Shown one piece after another: positions 1 through 6,538 of a stretch of DNA of 13,246 nucleotides. Position 1 is the first letter of the stretch. Every line of letters starts with the position of its first letter. This stretch comes from a bacterium (lineage in GTDB: Bacteria > Eremiobacterota > Eremiobacteria > Baltobacterales > Baltobacteraceae): the NCBI GenBank assembly GCA_021781095.1, contig JAJXXM010000024.1, positions 1-13,246 on the forward strand. Reading direction: 5' to 3'. The position numbers were made by a program, and so were the translations under genes. The notes under the pieces are model-generated. The model did no database searches. It was given only the letters and a program-made list of their open reading frames with translations, and was not told the DNA's origin.

Positions 1-1
1 T

Positions 2-2137
2 CTCGAGAGCGGGCGCGCGAAGATCGATGCCGTCCTGCCGATGGCGATCGAGCATGGCGCCGCGGTCGTCGCGCTGACCATCGACGAGGCGGGCATGGCG
101 AAGACCGCGCAACGCAAGGCCGAGGTGGCGCGACGCATCTACGATATCGTCGTCGGCGAATATGGATTGAAACCCGGGGCGTTGATCTTAGACGACCTTA
201 CCTTTACGCTCGCGACCGGCGATGCCGAGTATATCGATTCGGCGCGCGAAACGATCGACGGCATTCGTGCGATCAAGGCGGCGCTTCCCGGCGTGCTCAC
301 CTCGTTGGGCGTCAGCAACGTATCGTTCGGCCTGAAGCCGGCCGCCAGAGCGGCGCTGAATTCCGTTTTTCTCCATCATTGCGTCGAAGCCGGTCTCGAC
401 CTCGCGCTCGTGCATCCCAAAGAGATCACGCCGTATGCGGAACTCGATGCCGAAGAACGCGAGGCTTGCGACGATCTCGTTTTCAATCGACGCCCCGACG
501 CGCTCGCGCGCTTTATCGAACGCTACGAGCATGCCGTCGTTCGTGCCGACGGCGATGCAGCGAGCGACGACGACGATTCGCCCGCCGAGGCGCGCATCCA
601 TCAGGCGATTCTCCGTCGTAAGAAGGACGGCATCGAAGCGATGCTCGACGAGGTGTTGCAGCGTCGAACCCCCGTTGAGGTGCTCAACGAAGTGCTGTTG
701 CCGGCGATGAAAGAGGTCGGCGACCGCTTCGGGGCCGGCGAACTCATCCTTCCCTTCGTCCTCCAGTCCGCAGAGGTGATGAAACGCGCGGTCGCTCACG
801 TCGAACAATTCCTCGAACGTCGCGACGGCAGCACGAAAGGCACGGTCGTGCTCGCGACGGTCTTCGGCGACGTACACGACATCGGGAAGAATCTCGTCAA
901 TACGATTCTTTCGAATAACGGGTATACCGTCCACGATCTCGGCAAACAGGTGCCGATGAACGTCATTCTCGAGAAGGCGAGCGAGGTCAACGCCGATGCA
1001 ATCGGCCTCTCCGCGTTGTTAGTTTCGACGAGCAAGCAAATGCCGATTTGCGTGCAAGAACAAGACGCCCGCGCGTTGGAGTTTCCGGTCATCGTCGGCG
1101 GAGCCGCGATCAACCGCGATTTCGGGCGACGGATCGCCCTGCTCGACGATGGCCGACGCACCTTCGAACCCGGCGTGTTCTACGCGAAGGATGCGTTCGA
1201 GGGGCTCGATATCATGGACGTGTTGACCGGGGAGCCGGAACGGCGGCGCGATTTTGTCGAGCGTGTGAAAAACGAGGCGCTCAAGGCGCAAGAAAAAGTG
1301 CGGGAGCTCACCCAGCCCTCCGGCGACCTTCGCATATCGAGCGTTAAAAGCGTTCTTGTCGAACCACCGCAAGCGCCCTTCCTCGGTGCGCGGAGCATCG
1401 ATGCGATCGACGTTCGCGAACTATGGGAATGCTTCGATCTCAAATCGCTCTACCGTCTCTCGTGGGGCGCGAGCAATCAGAAGGGCGAAGCGTTCGAAGA
1501 AACGGTACGCGAAGAATTCGAACCGCGGCTCGCTCGCTTTCGTGCCGAGGCCGAGCGTGGTGGAATTCTCCACCCACGCGTCGTCTACGGATATTTTCCA
1601 GCCGCCGGCATTGGGAACGAGATTCTGTTCTTCGATCCCAATGATCCGACGCGCGAAATCGCCCGCATGACGTTTGCGCGCCAGGTCGGCGGGGAGCATC
1701 TATCGCTCGCCGATTATCTTCGCGAGCCGGTCTCCGGTGCCGCCTCCGATATCATCGCACTTCAGGTGGTGACGGTCGGTGCCGAGGTCGGCGATGAAAT
1801 CGAAAGGCTGCACGCACGCGGCGACTTTAGCGAATCGTATTTCTTGCACGGCTTTTCGGTTCAGTCCGCAGAGGCGCTCGCGGAGTGGGGCCACCGTCGC
1901 ATTCGCCGCGAACTCGGCTTGGCGCCCGAGCGAGGCAAACGCTATTCGTGGGGCTACGGCGCCTGTCCGGATCTCTCGCAGCACGAGACCGCCTTCGCGC
2001 TGTTGGGCGCCGAGGAAGCGATTGGGGTCCGCCTCACCGAGAGTTTTCAAATCGTCCCCGAGCAGTCCACCGCAGCGCTCGTGATCCATCATCCCAACGC
2101 GAGTTATTTTAACGCGGCGGCGACGATCGAACGCTGA
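2..2137 (+). CDS. metH: Cobalamin-dependent methionine synthase, C-terminal part (5' end outside window)
   Basis: This enzyme transfers the methyl group of 5-methyltetrahydrofolate via cobalamin to homocysteine, giving methionine in the cytoplasm. The frame is open to the window edge, so the gene is 5'-truncated; the homocysteine domain and most of the pterin domain lie upstream. Numbering from the internal Met codon at 41, the end of the pterin-binding barrel covers about 1-165, with the family motif TIDEAGMAKT near residue 13. A helical cobalamin cap follows at about 185-262, then a B12 Rossmann domain at about 265-400. That domain carries the base-off motif DVHDIG (277-282, axial His279 at bases 875-877), SxL (324-326) and GG (353-354). 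The reactivation domain spans about 440-695 with the AdoMet motif RxxxGY (634-639) and CPDLSQHET after it. All key residues seen are intact. It is followed by 67 bases and then a polysaccharide gene, with no obvious functional link. Confidence 0.97.
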   Translation, partial: LESGRAKIDAVLPMAIEHGAAVVALTIDEAGMAKTAQRKAEVARRIYDIVVGEYGLKPGALILDDLTFTLATGDAEYIDSARETIDGIRAIKAALPGVLTSLGVSNVSFGLKPAARAALNSVFLHHCVEAGLDLALVHPKEITPYAELDAEEREACDDLVFNRRPDALARFIERYEHAVVRADGDAASDDDDSPAEARIHQAILRRKKDGIEAMLDEVLQRRTPVEVLNEVLLPAMKEVGDRFGAGELILPFVLQSAEVMKRAVAHVEQFLERRDGSTKGTVVLATVFGDVHDIGKNLVNTILSNNGYTVHDLGKQVPMNVILEKASEVNADAIGLSALLVSTSKQMPICVQEQDARALEFPVIVGGAAINRDFGRRIALLDDGRRTFEPGVFYAKDAFEGLDIMDVLTGEPERRRDFVERVKNEALKAQEKVRELTQPSGDLRISSVKSVLVEPPQAPFLGARSIDAIDVRELWECFDLKSLYRLSWGASNQKGEAFEETVREEFEPRLARFRAEAERGGILHPRVVYGYFPAAGIGNEILFFDPNDPTREIARMTFARQVGGEHLSLADYLREPVSGAASDIIALQVVTVGAEVGDEIERLHARGDFSESYFLHGFSVQSAEALAEWGHRRIRRELGLAPERGKRYSWGYGACPDLSQHETAFALLGAEEAIGVRLTESFQIVPEQSTAALVIHHPNASYFNAAATIER

Positions 2138-2204
2138 AACGCGAGCGGCAGGGTTTCCTCCTCGGGCCGCTAAGGAACGGCGTACTTGGTCGATAGGAGA
2201 AACT
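2138..2204 (+). other. Short intergenic spacer with weak inverted repeat
   Basis: This 67-base gap separates metH from the nucleotide-sugar dehydrogenase. It contains AGCGGC (2144-2149) and GCCGCT (2166-2171), a 6-bp stem with a 16-base loop and no T-run. That makes it a poor terminator candidate. I see no convincing -35/-10 pair. Either metH transcription reads through, or a promoter lies inside metH. Confidence 0.3.
2195..2199 (+). promoter_or_regulatory. Ribosome binding site for the nucleotide-sugar dehydrogenase
   Basis: AGGAG ends five bases before the ATG at 2205. This is a good Shine-Dalgarno match and the best ribosome binding site at the head of the polysaccharide cassette, which supports 2205 as the start. 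Confidence 0.75.
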
Positions 2205-3662
2205 ATGGGAAAGCGCGCTGACGGTCTCTCTGTATCGAGACCGCTCTCAATACACGTTGATGAGCTCGTTCGGCGTCTCACCACGAGGACCGCCACGATC
2301 GGCATCATCGGTCTCGGCTACGTCGGTCTTCCGCTCGCAGTCGAGTTCGCTTCGGTTTTTCCCAAGGTACTCGGATTCGATATCAACCCCGAGCGCGTCG
2401 TTTTGCTGAACTCCGGCCGCTCGCATATTCGCGACGTTCCCGAGGAACGCGTCACCGAGTTGGTCGGGAACGAACGCTTTGAATGCAGTAGCGATTTTTC
2501 TCGGCTCGCGGAATGTGACGCGGTCGTTATTTGCGTCCCAACGCCGTTGGGCATTGGGAATCTTCCCGATCTCACGTGCATTTTCGACGCTGCGGAGCAG
2601 GTCGCCGGGGCGCTCCGACCCGGCCAACTCGTGGTGTTAGAATCGACGACCTATCCCGGCACGACCGAAGAGGCGCTGGTCCCCATTCTCGAACGATCGA
2701 ACCTCCGCTTGGACCGCGATTTCCTTGCCGCGTTCTCGCCGGAGCGCATCGATCCGGGGCGCGACCTCCCGCTGCGCCGGATCCCGAAAGTCATCGGGGG
2801 TTGCAGCGAGCGCTCCACCGCCGCCGCGCGCGTGTTGTACGATGCGATATTCGAAGAGACGCATGTCGTGTCGTCGGCACGCGCCGCCGAGACGGTAAAG
2901 CTCCTGGAAAATACCTTTCGCCTCGTGAATATCGGCTTCATCAACGAATTCGCACGGCTCTGCCGACAGCTCAACATCGACAGCGGTGAAGTGATCGCCG
3001 CCGCCTCGACGAAGCCGTTTGGTTTCATGCCGTTTCAGCCTGGTCCCGGCGTCGGCGGCCATTGTATTCCGCTCGATCCGCACTACCTCGCGTGGGAGTC
3101 GAAGCGACAGGGCTTTACGTCGCGATTTATCGAGCTCGCAGAGGACGTAAACTCGCAGATGCCCGGATACGTCGTCGACCTGATCGCCGCCGCCCTCAAC
3201 GAGTCGCGAAAATCGTTGCGGGATGCACGCATTCTCGTCATCGGCGTTGCGTATAAGAAAAATATCGACGATACGCGGCGCAGCCCCGCCGTCGCGGTCA
3301 TCGACCGCTTGCGCATGCGGGGCGCCGTCGTCTCCTATCACGATCCCTACGTCGCCGAACTCAACGGGCGGCATAACGATTGGCCGGAATGGCGTCCGCG
3401 CGTGATCGTACCCTACGAACGTCGTTCGAGCGACCGATCGAACGGAGCGGATTCGTTGCGGAGGCGCCGAGTCGACACGCTCGAGAGCGTGCCGCTCGAT
3501 CCCTCGCACGTCGCACGAGCGGATTGCGTCGTCATCCTCACCGATCACGATGCCGTCGACTACCACACGATTCTCGAGAACGCTTCGTTAATCGTCGATA
3601 CGCGCCAGGTGATCACTCCCGAGCGGGCGGCGGCAACCTCGGCGACGGTATTCGCCCTATGA
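2205..3662 (+). CDS. UDP-glucose/GDP-mannose dehydrogenase family nucleotide-sugar 6-dehydrogenase
   Basis: This is probably an NAD-dependent enzyme that oxidises C6 of a UDP-sugar (UDP-GlcNAc, UDP-Glc or similar) to a uronic acid, in two steps through a cysteine thiohemiacetal. In its 485 residues the N-terminal Rossmann motif GLGYVG lies at 36-41. The central helix segment ETVKLLEN (229-236) precedes the catalytic loop GVGGHCIPLDP, with catalytic Cys287. The C-terminal UDP-binding half shows KKNIDDTRRSP (351-361). The GVGGHCIP form resembles WbpA/TviB-type UDP-HexNAc dehydrogenases, but the substrate cannot be fixed by eye. About 30 Arg-rich residues around 395-425 look inserted relative to the usual C-terminal domain, and a roughly 28-residue leader precedes the Rossmann fold. 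The ATG is backed by AGGAG. The stop overlaps the next start (ATGA), so the pair is likely translationally coupled. Confidence 0.93.
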   Translation: MGKRADGLSVSRPLSIHVDELVRRLTTRTATIGIIGLGYVGLPLAVEFASVFPKVLGFDINPERVVLLNSGRSHIRDVPEERVTELVGNERFECSSDFSRLAECDAVVICVPTPLGIGNLPDLTCIFDAAEQVAGALRPGQLVVLESTTYPGTTEEALVPILERSNLRLDRDFLAAFSPERIDPGRDLPLRRIPKVIGGCSERSTAAARVLYDAIFEETHVVSSARAAETVKLLENTFRLVNIGFINEFARLCRQLNIDSGEVIAAASTKPFGFMPFQPGPGVGGHCIPLDPHYLAWESKRQGFTSRFIELAEDVNSQMPGYVVDLIAAALNESRKSLRDARILVIGVAYKKNIDDTRRSPAVAVIDRLRMRGAVVSYHDPYVAELNGRHNDWPEWRPRVIVPYERRSSDRSNGADSLRRRRVDTLESVPLDPSHVARADCVVILTDHDAVDYHTILENASLIVDTRQVITPERAAATSATVFAL

Positions 3663-4633
3663 AGGTGCTCGTAACGGGAGGCGCGGGCTTTATCGGCTCG
3701 CATCTCTGCGACGCGTTACTCGACGCAGGCCACGAAATCGTCGCGCTCGACGATCTCTCGACCGGGAATCTCGCCAATCTTACCGGGGCGCTCGCGCGTC
3801 GCGGCAGTCGATTCGTCCAAGGCGATATTCGCGATGCACTGGTCGTAGAACGTGCGATGGACGGCTGCGATGCCGTCGTGCACCTGGCCGCGCGGATCGG
3901 CCTGCGAATTATCGTTGAGAGCCCCTTCGACACGCTCGACGTCAACGCGCGCGGCACCGAGAGCGTCGTACAAGCCGCGCTAAAACGAAAGACCCCGATC
4001 GTTATCGCATCGACCTCCGAGGTGTACGGGCACTCGACGAAGATTCCGTCGAACGAAGGGGACCCGATTTGCTTCGGATCGCCAACCGTCGGGCGATGGA
4101 GCTACGCCTGCGCGAAAGCCTACGACGAATTTTATTCGCTCGCCTTGCAGCGCGAACGCGCGCTCCCGGTCGTGGTCGTGCGCCTTTTCAATACCGTCGG
4201 GGCGAGGCAGAGCGGGCGTTACGGCATGGTCGTGCCCCGTCTCACCGCCCAGGCGCTCGCCGGAGAGCCGTTGACGGTCTACGGCGACGGAACGCAGACG
4301 CGCTGCTTTTGTTCGGTCCACGACGTCACCGATGCATTCATGTCGATCTTGCACGATATCGGTACGCTCGCCGGTGAGGTGCTCAATATCGGTAACCCGC
4401 GCGAAATGACCATTCTGGATCTCGCGAAACGCATCGTCGAACGAACCGCATCGAGATCGACCATCGAATTCGTTCCTTTCTCGCTCGCGTATCCGCAGGG
4501 CTTCGAAGAGATCATGCGCCGGGTTCCGGATATTACCAAGGCGCGGCGCGCCATCGCCTTCGAACCGAAGGTGGGGCTCGACGAGATTCTCGATGACGTC
4601 ATCGCGGGGATTCGCGCCCCGTCTCGCCGATGA
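3659..4633 (+). CDS. NAD-dependent epimerase/dehydratase (extended SDR) acting on a nucleotide sugar
   Basis: This 324-residue protein is an extended short-chain dehydrogenase. The NAD-binding motif GGAGFIGSH sits at 7-15, STSEVYG at 118-124 supplies the catalytic Ser/Thr region, and the active-site pair Tyr149-x3-Lys153 is in SYACAK. RLFNTVG (175-181) and the substrate-loop segment YGDGTQTRCF (208-217) are typical of UDP-sugar 4-epimerases and UDP-glucuronate decarboxylase/dTDP-glucose dehydratase relatives. It probably converts the product of the upstream dehydrogenase, or a parallel nucleotide sugar; epimerase, decarboxylase and dehydratase remain possible. The start is the ATG at 3659, which overlaps the upstream stop as ATGA and begins exactly at the Rossmann strand. 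The open frame continues upstream to 3380, but that part lies inside the dehydrogenase gene and has no family character. Its stop again overlaps the next ATG. Confidence 0.92.
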   Translation: MKVLVTGGAGFIGSHLCDALLDAGHEIVALDDLSTGNLANLTGALARRGSRFVQGDIRDALVVERAMDGCDAVVHLAARIGLRIIVESPFDTLDVNARGTESVVQAALKRKTPIVIASTSEVYGHSTKIPSNEGDPICFGSPTVGRWSYACAKAYDEFYSLALQRERALPVVVVRLFNTVGARQSGRYGMVVPRLTAQALAGEPLTVYGDGTQTRCFCSVHDVTDAFMSILHDIGTLAGEVLNIGNPREMTILDLAKRIVERTASRSTIEFVPFSLAYPQGFEEIMRRVPDITKARRAIAFEPKVGLDEILDDVIAGIRAPSRR

Positions 4634-5415
4634 AACGCCGGCTCGTGCTTGCGACGGTCGCGCTCGCCGTGACGATTCCGGGGCACGTCGCCGCGCGCTG
4701 CGCTCTGCCGCCGCCTCCGACGCAACGCGTCGTTCTCCAAGAAGGAGCGTCGGCGGCAACGTTAACGAAGGGGCGCGGAAACTGGAGCGGTGCGTCGGTC
4801 CTCGTCGTCGCCCGCGACGGCAATAAACGATCGGCGTACGTTCGCGCTGCCGACGACGTGCGATTCGGAGAGGACGATAACGAGTACGAGGCGGGAACCT
4901 ATCTTGCGGTGACGCCGCACGTCATTGCCGACCTCATCGGCTCGTTTAGCCCACAACACAACGTGCTCCCCGCATCGAGCGCTCAGGGCGATCTCGATCT
5001 GCGGGCCGGAGGCGGATATGGCTACCAGGCCGGGTATGCCACTCGACAATACACGTCGGTAGGAGCCTCCATCGAGCACGTCGGCATGGACCGCTATTTT
5101 CGCGACCTTCGCCTGGCGGGCACGATCACGTTCGCTCGGTTGAGCAACGTGCCGGGGATCGCGCTCTCCGAGGGAGTTTCGATGGCGCGCTATCTGCCAT
5201 GCGACACCGAAAATTTCGCACTTTCGACCGGACGCGACGTGGAGAACGTCGGTTTCGGAACTCCCCCCGCCGTCTATCATAGCCTGTCGTTTTCTCTGGG
5301 CGACACGCATCGGTTGTCGTCGCGCATTGGATTGGCGATCGCCATGGGTTGGTATGGTTTGACCGGCGCCTACGATCGCCTCGAGGTACGCGTTGCACTT
5401 CGCGAGCGCCTCTGA
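4630..5415 (+). CDS. YaiO-family outer-membrane beta-barrel protein
   Basis: The 261-residue protein begins with a signal peptide: KRR at 2-4, a hydrophobic core at about 5-17, and a likely signal peptidase I site after Ala22 (V-A-A). After a Pro-rich stretch (26-30), residues from about 50 to the end alternate polar and hydrophobic positions with many Gly, Tyr and aromatic residues, as in barrel strands. They match the YaiO family pattern from memory: EYEAGTYLAVTPH (85-97), an RAGGGYGYQAGY segment (125-136), GASIEHVGMDRYF (145-157), and a closing strand ending in LEVRVALRERL. E. coli YaiO is an outer-membrane protein of about this length with poorly known function. The ATG overlaps the upstream stop (ATGA) without a clear ribosome binding site, suggesting coupling. 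Its place between sugar-nucleotide enzymes and a processive-type glycosyltransferase suggests a role in polysaccharide passage or anchoring; this is inference. Confidence 0.8.
   Translation: MKRRLVLATVALAVTIPGHVAARCALPPPPTQRVVLQEGASAATLTKGRGNWSGASVLVVARDGNKRSAYVRAADDVRFGEDDNEYEAGTYLAVTPHVIADLIGSFSPQHNVLPASSAQGDLDLRAGGGYGYQAGYATRQYTSVGASIEHVGMDRYFRDLRLAGTITFARLSNVPGIALSEGVSMARYLPCDTENFALSTGRDVENVGFGTPPAVYHSLSFSLGDTHRLSSRIGLAIAMGWYGLTGAYDRLEVRVALRERL
5383..5386 (+). promoter_or_regulatory. Ribosome binding site deciding the TTG start at 5393
   Basis: GAGG lies six bases before TTG 5393, inside the end of the YaiO-family gene. The next in-frame ATG (5462) has no such site before it and would remove about half of the membrane anchor. 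The TTG start is therefore preferred. Confidence 0.6.
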
Positions 5416-6538
5416 ACCACTATTATGGCTCATCGAGGTAAGCGTTCTTTTCTCCTCGATCATGACCGCCGCGTTGATCGTTGCGTTCGTCTTTATTCGG
5501 ACGCGCAATTCGTTCGCTCGACGGCGGCAGAATATTCTGACGCAGCGATGGCGTTCGATTTTTAAAACGGCCTATACGGGCGAGGCGCTCCCCGAGGTTC
5601 TTCCTCGTGTCGGTCGCCGCGATTGGTTTACCGTGATCGCGCTTTTTTCGCAGTTCCATCAACTGCGCGATAAAGATCGCGACCGCGCTCGTGAAGTGCT
5701 GCCCAAACTCGATGCGATCGCGTACGCTATCGAGCTCGATCGACACGCGCTCTACTGGCTCGGCCGCGGGGACGATGCGGAGAAAATCCTCGCGTTGACG
5801 GCGCTCGGGCAGCTGCGCGATCCCGCGGCGCTCGACGACGCCATTCGTCTCTCCGCCGACGAAGGCGCGGAACTCTCCCGCGCCGCCGCACAGTGTGCGC
5901 TGCGCATCGATCCGCGCTTTACCGACGGCGTCCTCGAATTAGTGCGCGACCGCGACGACTGGGTTCGCTCGCGCGTCGAGGGCATGCTCAAGGAGATCGA
6001 TCGCATCGATCTCGACGAGGCGTTGCGCGCGGCGATCGCGACCGCCGATGAAGCGGGCCGGCGTCGGCTTCTCGATTTCGTCCGGTTCTGTTCCCCATCG
6101 CCGGCGCGCGCGGTCTGTAAACGCGTGCTCGAAGAGTCTGAGGAGAGCGAGACGATTGCGGCGGCGCTTCGCTCCCTCGCCCCGTTGGCCTCGGAGGAAG
6201 ACCGCGCGCTCGCACTGCGGTACTGCGCCCACGAGTCACCAATCGTGCTCCTCTCGGCGTTGCGCGTGCTGAGGAAATGCGTCCGGTACGACGATCGCGA
6301 AACGCTCCTCCGGTTGGCATCGCACCGAGACTATTGGGTTCGCTTACGTGCCGCCGAGGCGATCGTGGAACTGTACGGAGAGAGCGGATTGCTCGAAGAT
6401 TTCCTCGTCGAGGTGAAAGACCGCTACGCGCGGGATGCGATAACGCAGGCGATCGCGGAGCGAAAAATGATGGCGCAGCGTTCGCCGACGCGCGACCGCC
6501 GAGCGGCATCGCAGGGAGCACCGGAGGCGCGGTTGTGA
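5393..6538 (+). CDS. Membrane-anchored HEAT-repeat protein
   Basis: This protein of 381 residues has one N-terminal membrane segment at about 9-35, followed by a strongly basic stretch, RTRNSFARRRQ (36-46). The positive-inside rule puts the rest in the cytoplasm. Residues about 70-355 are helical with HEAT/PBS-lyase-like repeats, recognisable by LALTALGQLRDPAALDDAI (133-151), DDWVRSRVEGML (188-199), IVLLSALRVLRK (284-295) and DYWVRLRAAEAIVELYG (313-329). Such alpha-solenoids bind other proteins. No catalytic motif is visible. The start is TTG 5393, which overlaps the preceding gene by 23 bases and has GAGG six bases upstream; it is needed to give a full membrane segment. The stop overlaps the glycosyltransferase GTG start, so the two proteins are likely made together and may form a complex. 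The C-terminal 25 residues look disordered and basic. Confidence 0.85.
   Translation: MHFASASEPLLWLIEVSVLFSSIMTAALIVAFVFIRTRNSFARRRQNILTQRWRSIFKTAYTGEALPEVLPRVGRRDWFTVIALFSQFHQLRDKDRDRAREVLPKLDAIAYAIELDRHALYWLGRGDDAEKILALTALGQLRDPAALDDAIRLSADEGAELSRAAAQCALRIDPRFTDGVLELVRDRDDWVRSRVEGMLKEIDRIDLDEALRAAIATADEAGRRRLLDFVRFCSPSPARAVCKRVLEESEESETIAAALRSLAPLASEEDRALALRYCAHESPIVLLSALRVLRKCVRYDDRETLLRLASHRDYWVRLRAAEAIVELYGESGLLEDFLVEVKDRYARDAITQAIAERKMMAQRSPTRDRRAASQGAPEARL
6523..6527 (+). promoter_or_regulatory. Ribosome binding site deciding the GTG start at 6535
   Basis: GGAGG, a strong Shine-Dalgarno match, lies seven bases before GTG 6535 and within the end of the HEAT-repeat gene. The in-frame ATG at 6559 has no comparable site, so GTG 6535 is the chosen start. 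Confidence 0.7.

Noticed and set aside
188..934. 248-residue minus-strand frame opposite metH
   Set aside because: The plus strand carries intact MetH motifs throughout; the antisense frame shows no family features.
2637..3566. 309-residue open frame on the minus strand
   Set aside because: It is antisense to the well-supported dehydrogenase, has no recognisable motif, and is typical of GC-rich shadow frames.
3380..3658. N-terminal extension of the epimerase open frame upstream of ATG 3659
   Set aside because: It lies wholly inside the dehydrogenase gene, is Arg-rich with no family similarity, and the Rossmann fold starts at 3659.
3980..4759. 259-residue minus-strand open frame over the epimerase and barrel genes
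   Set aside because: Low-complexity Arg-rich translation, no motif, and opposite to two recognised genes.
4762..5508. 248-residue minus-strand frame opposite the YaiO-family gene
   Set aside because: The plus-strand frame has a signal peptide, barrel-like pattern and operon overlaps at both ends; the minus frame has none.
6277..6534. N-terminal extension of the glycosyltransferase open frame
   Set aside because: It overlaps the HEAT gene in another frame, is Arg/Gly-rich shadow sequence, and GTG 6535 has a strong ribosome binding site.
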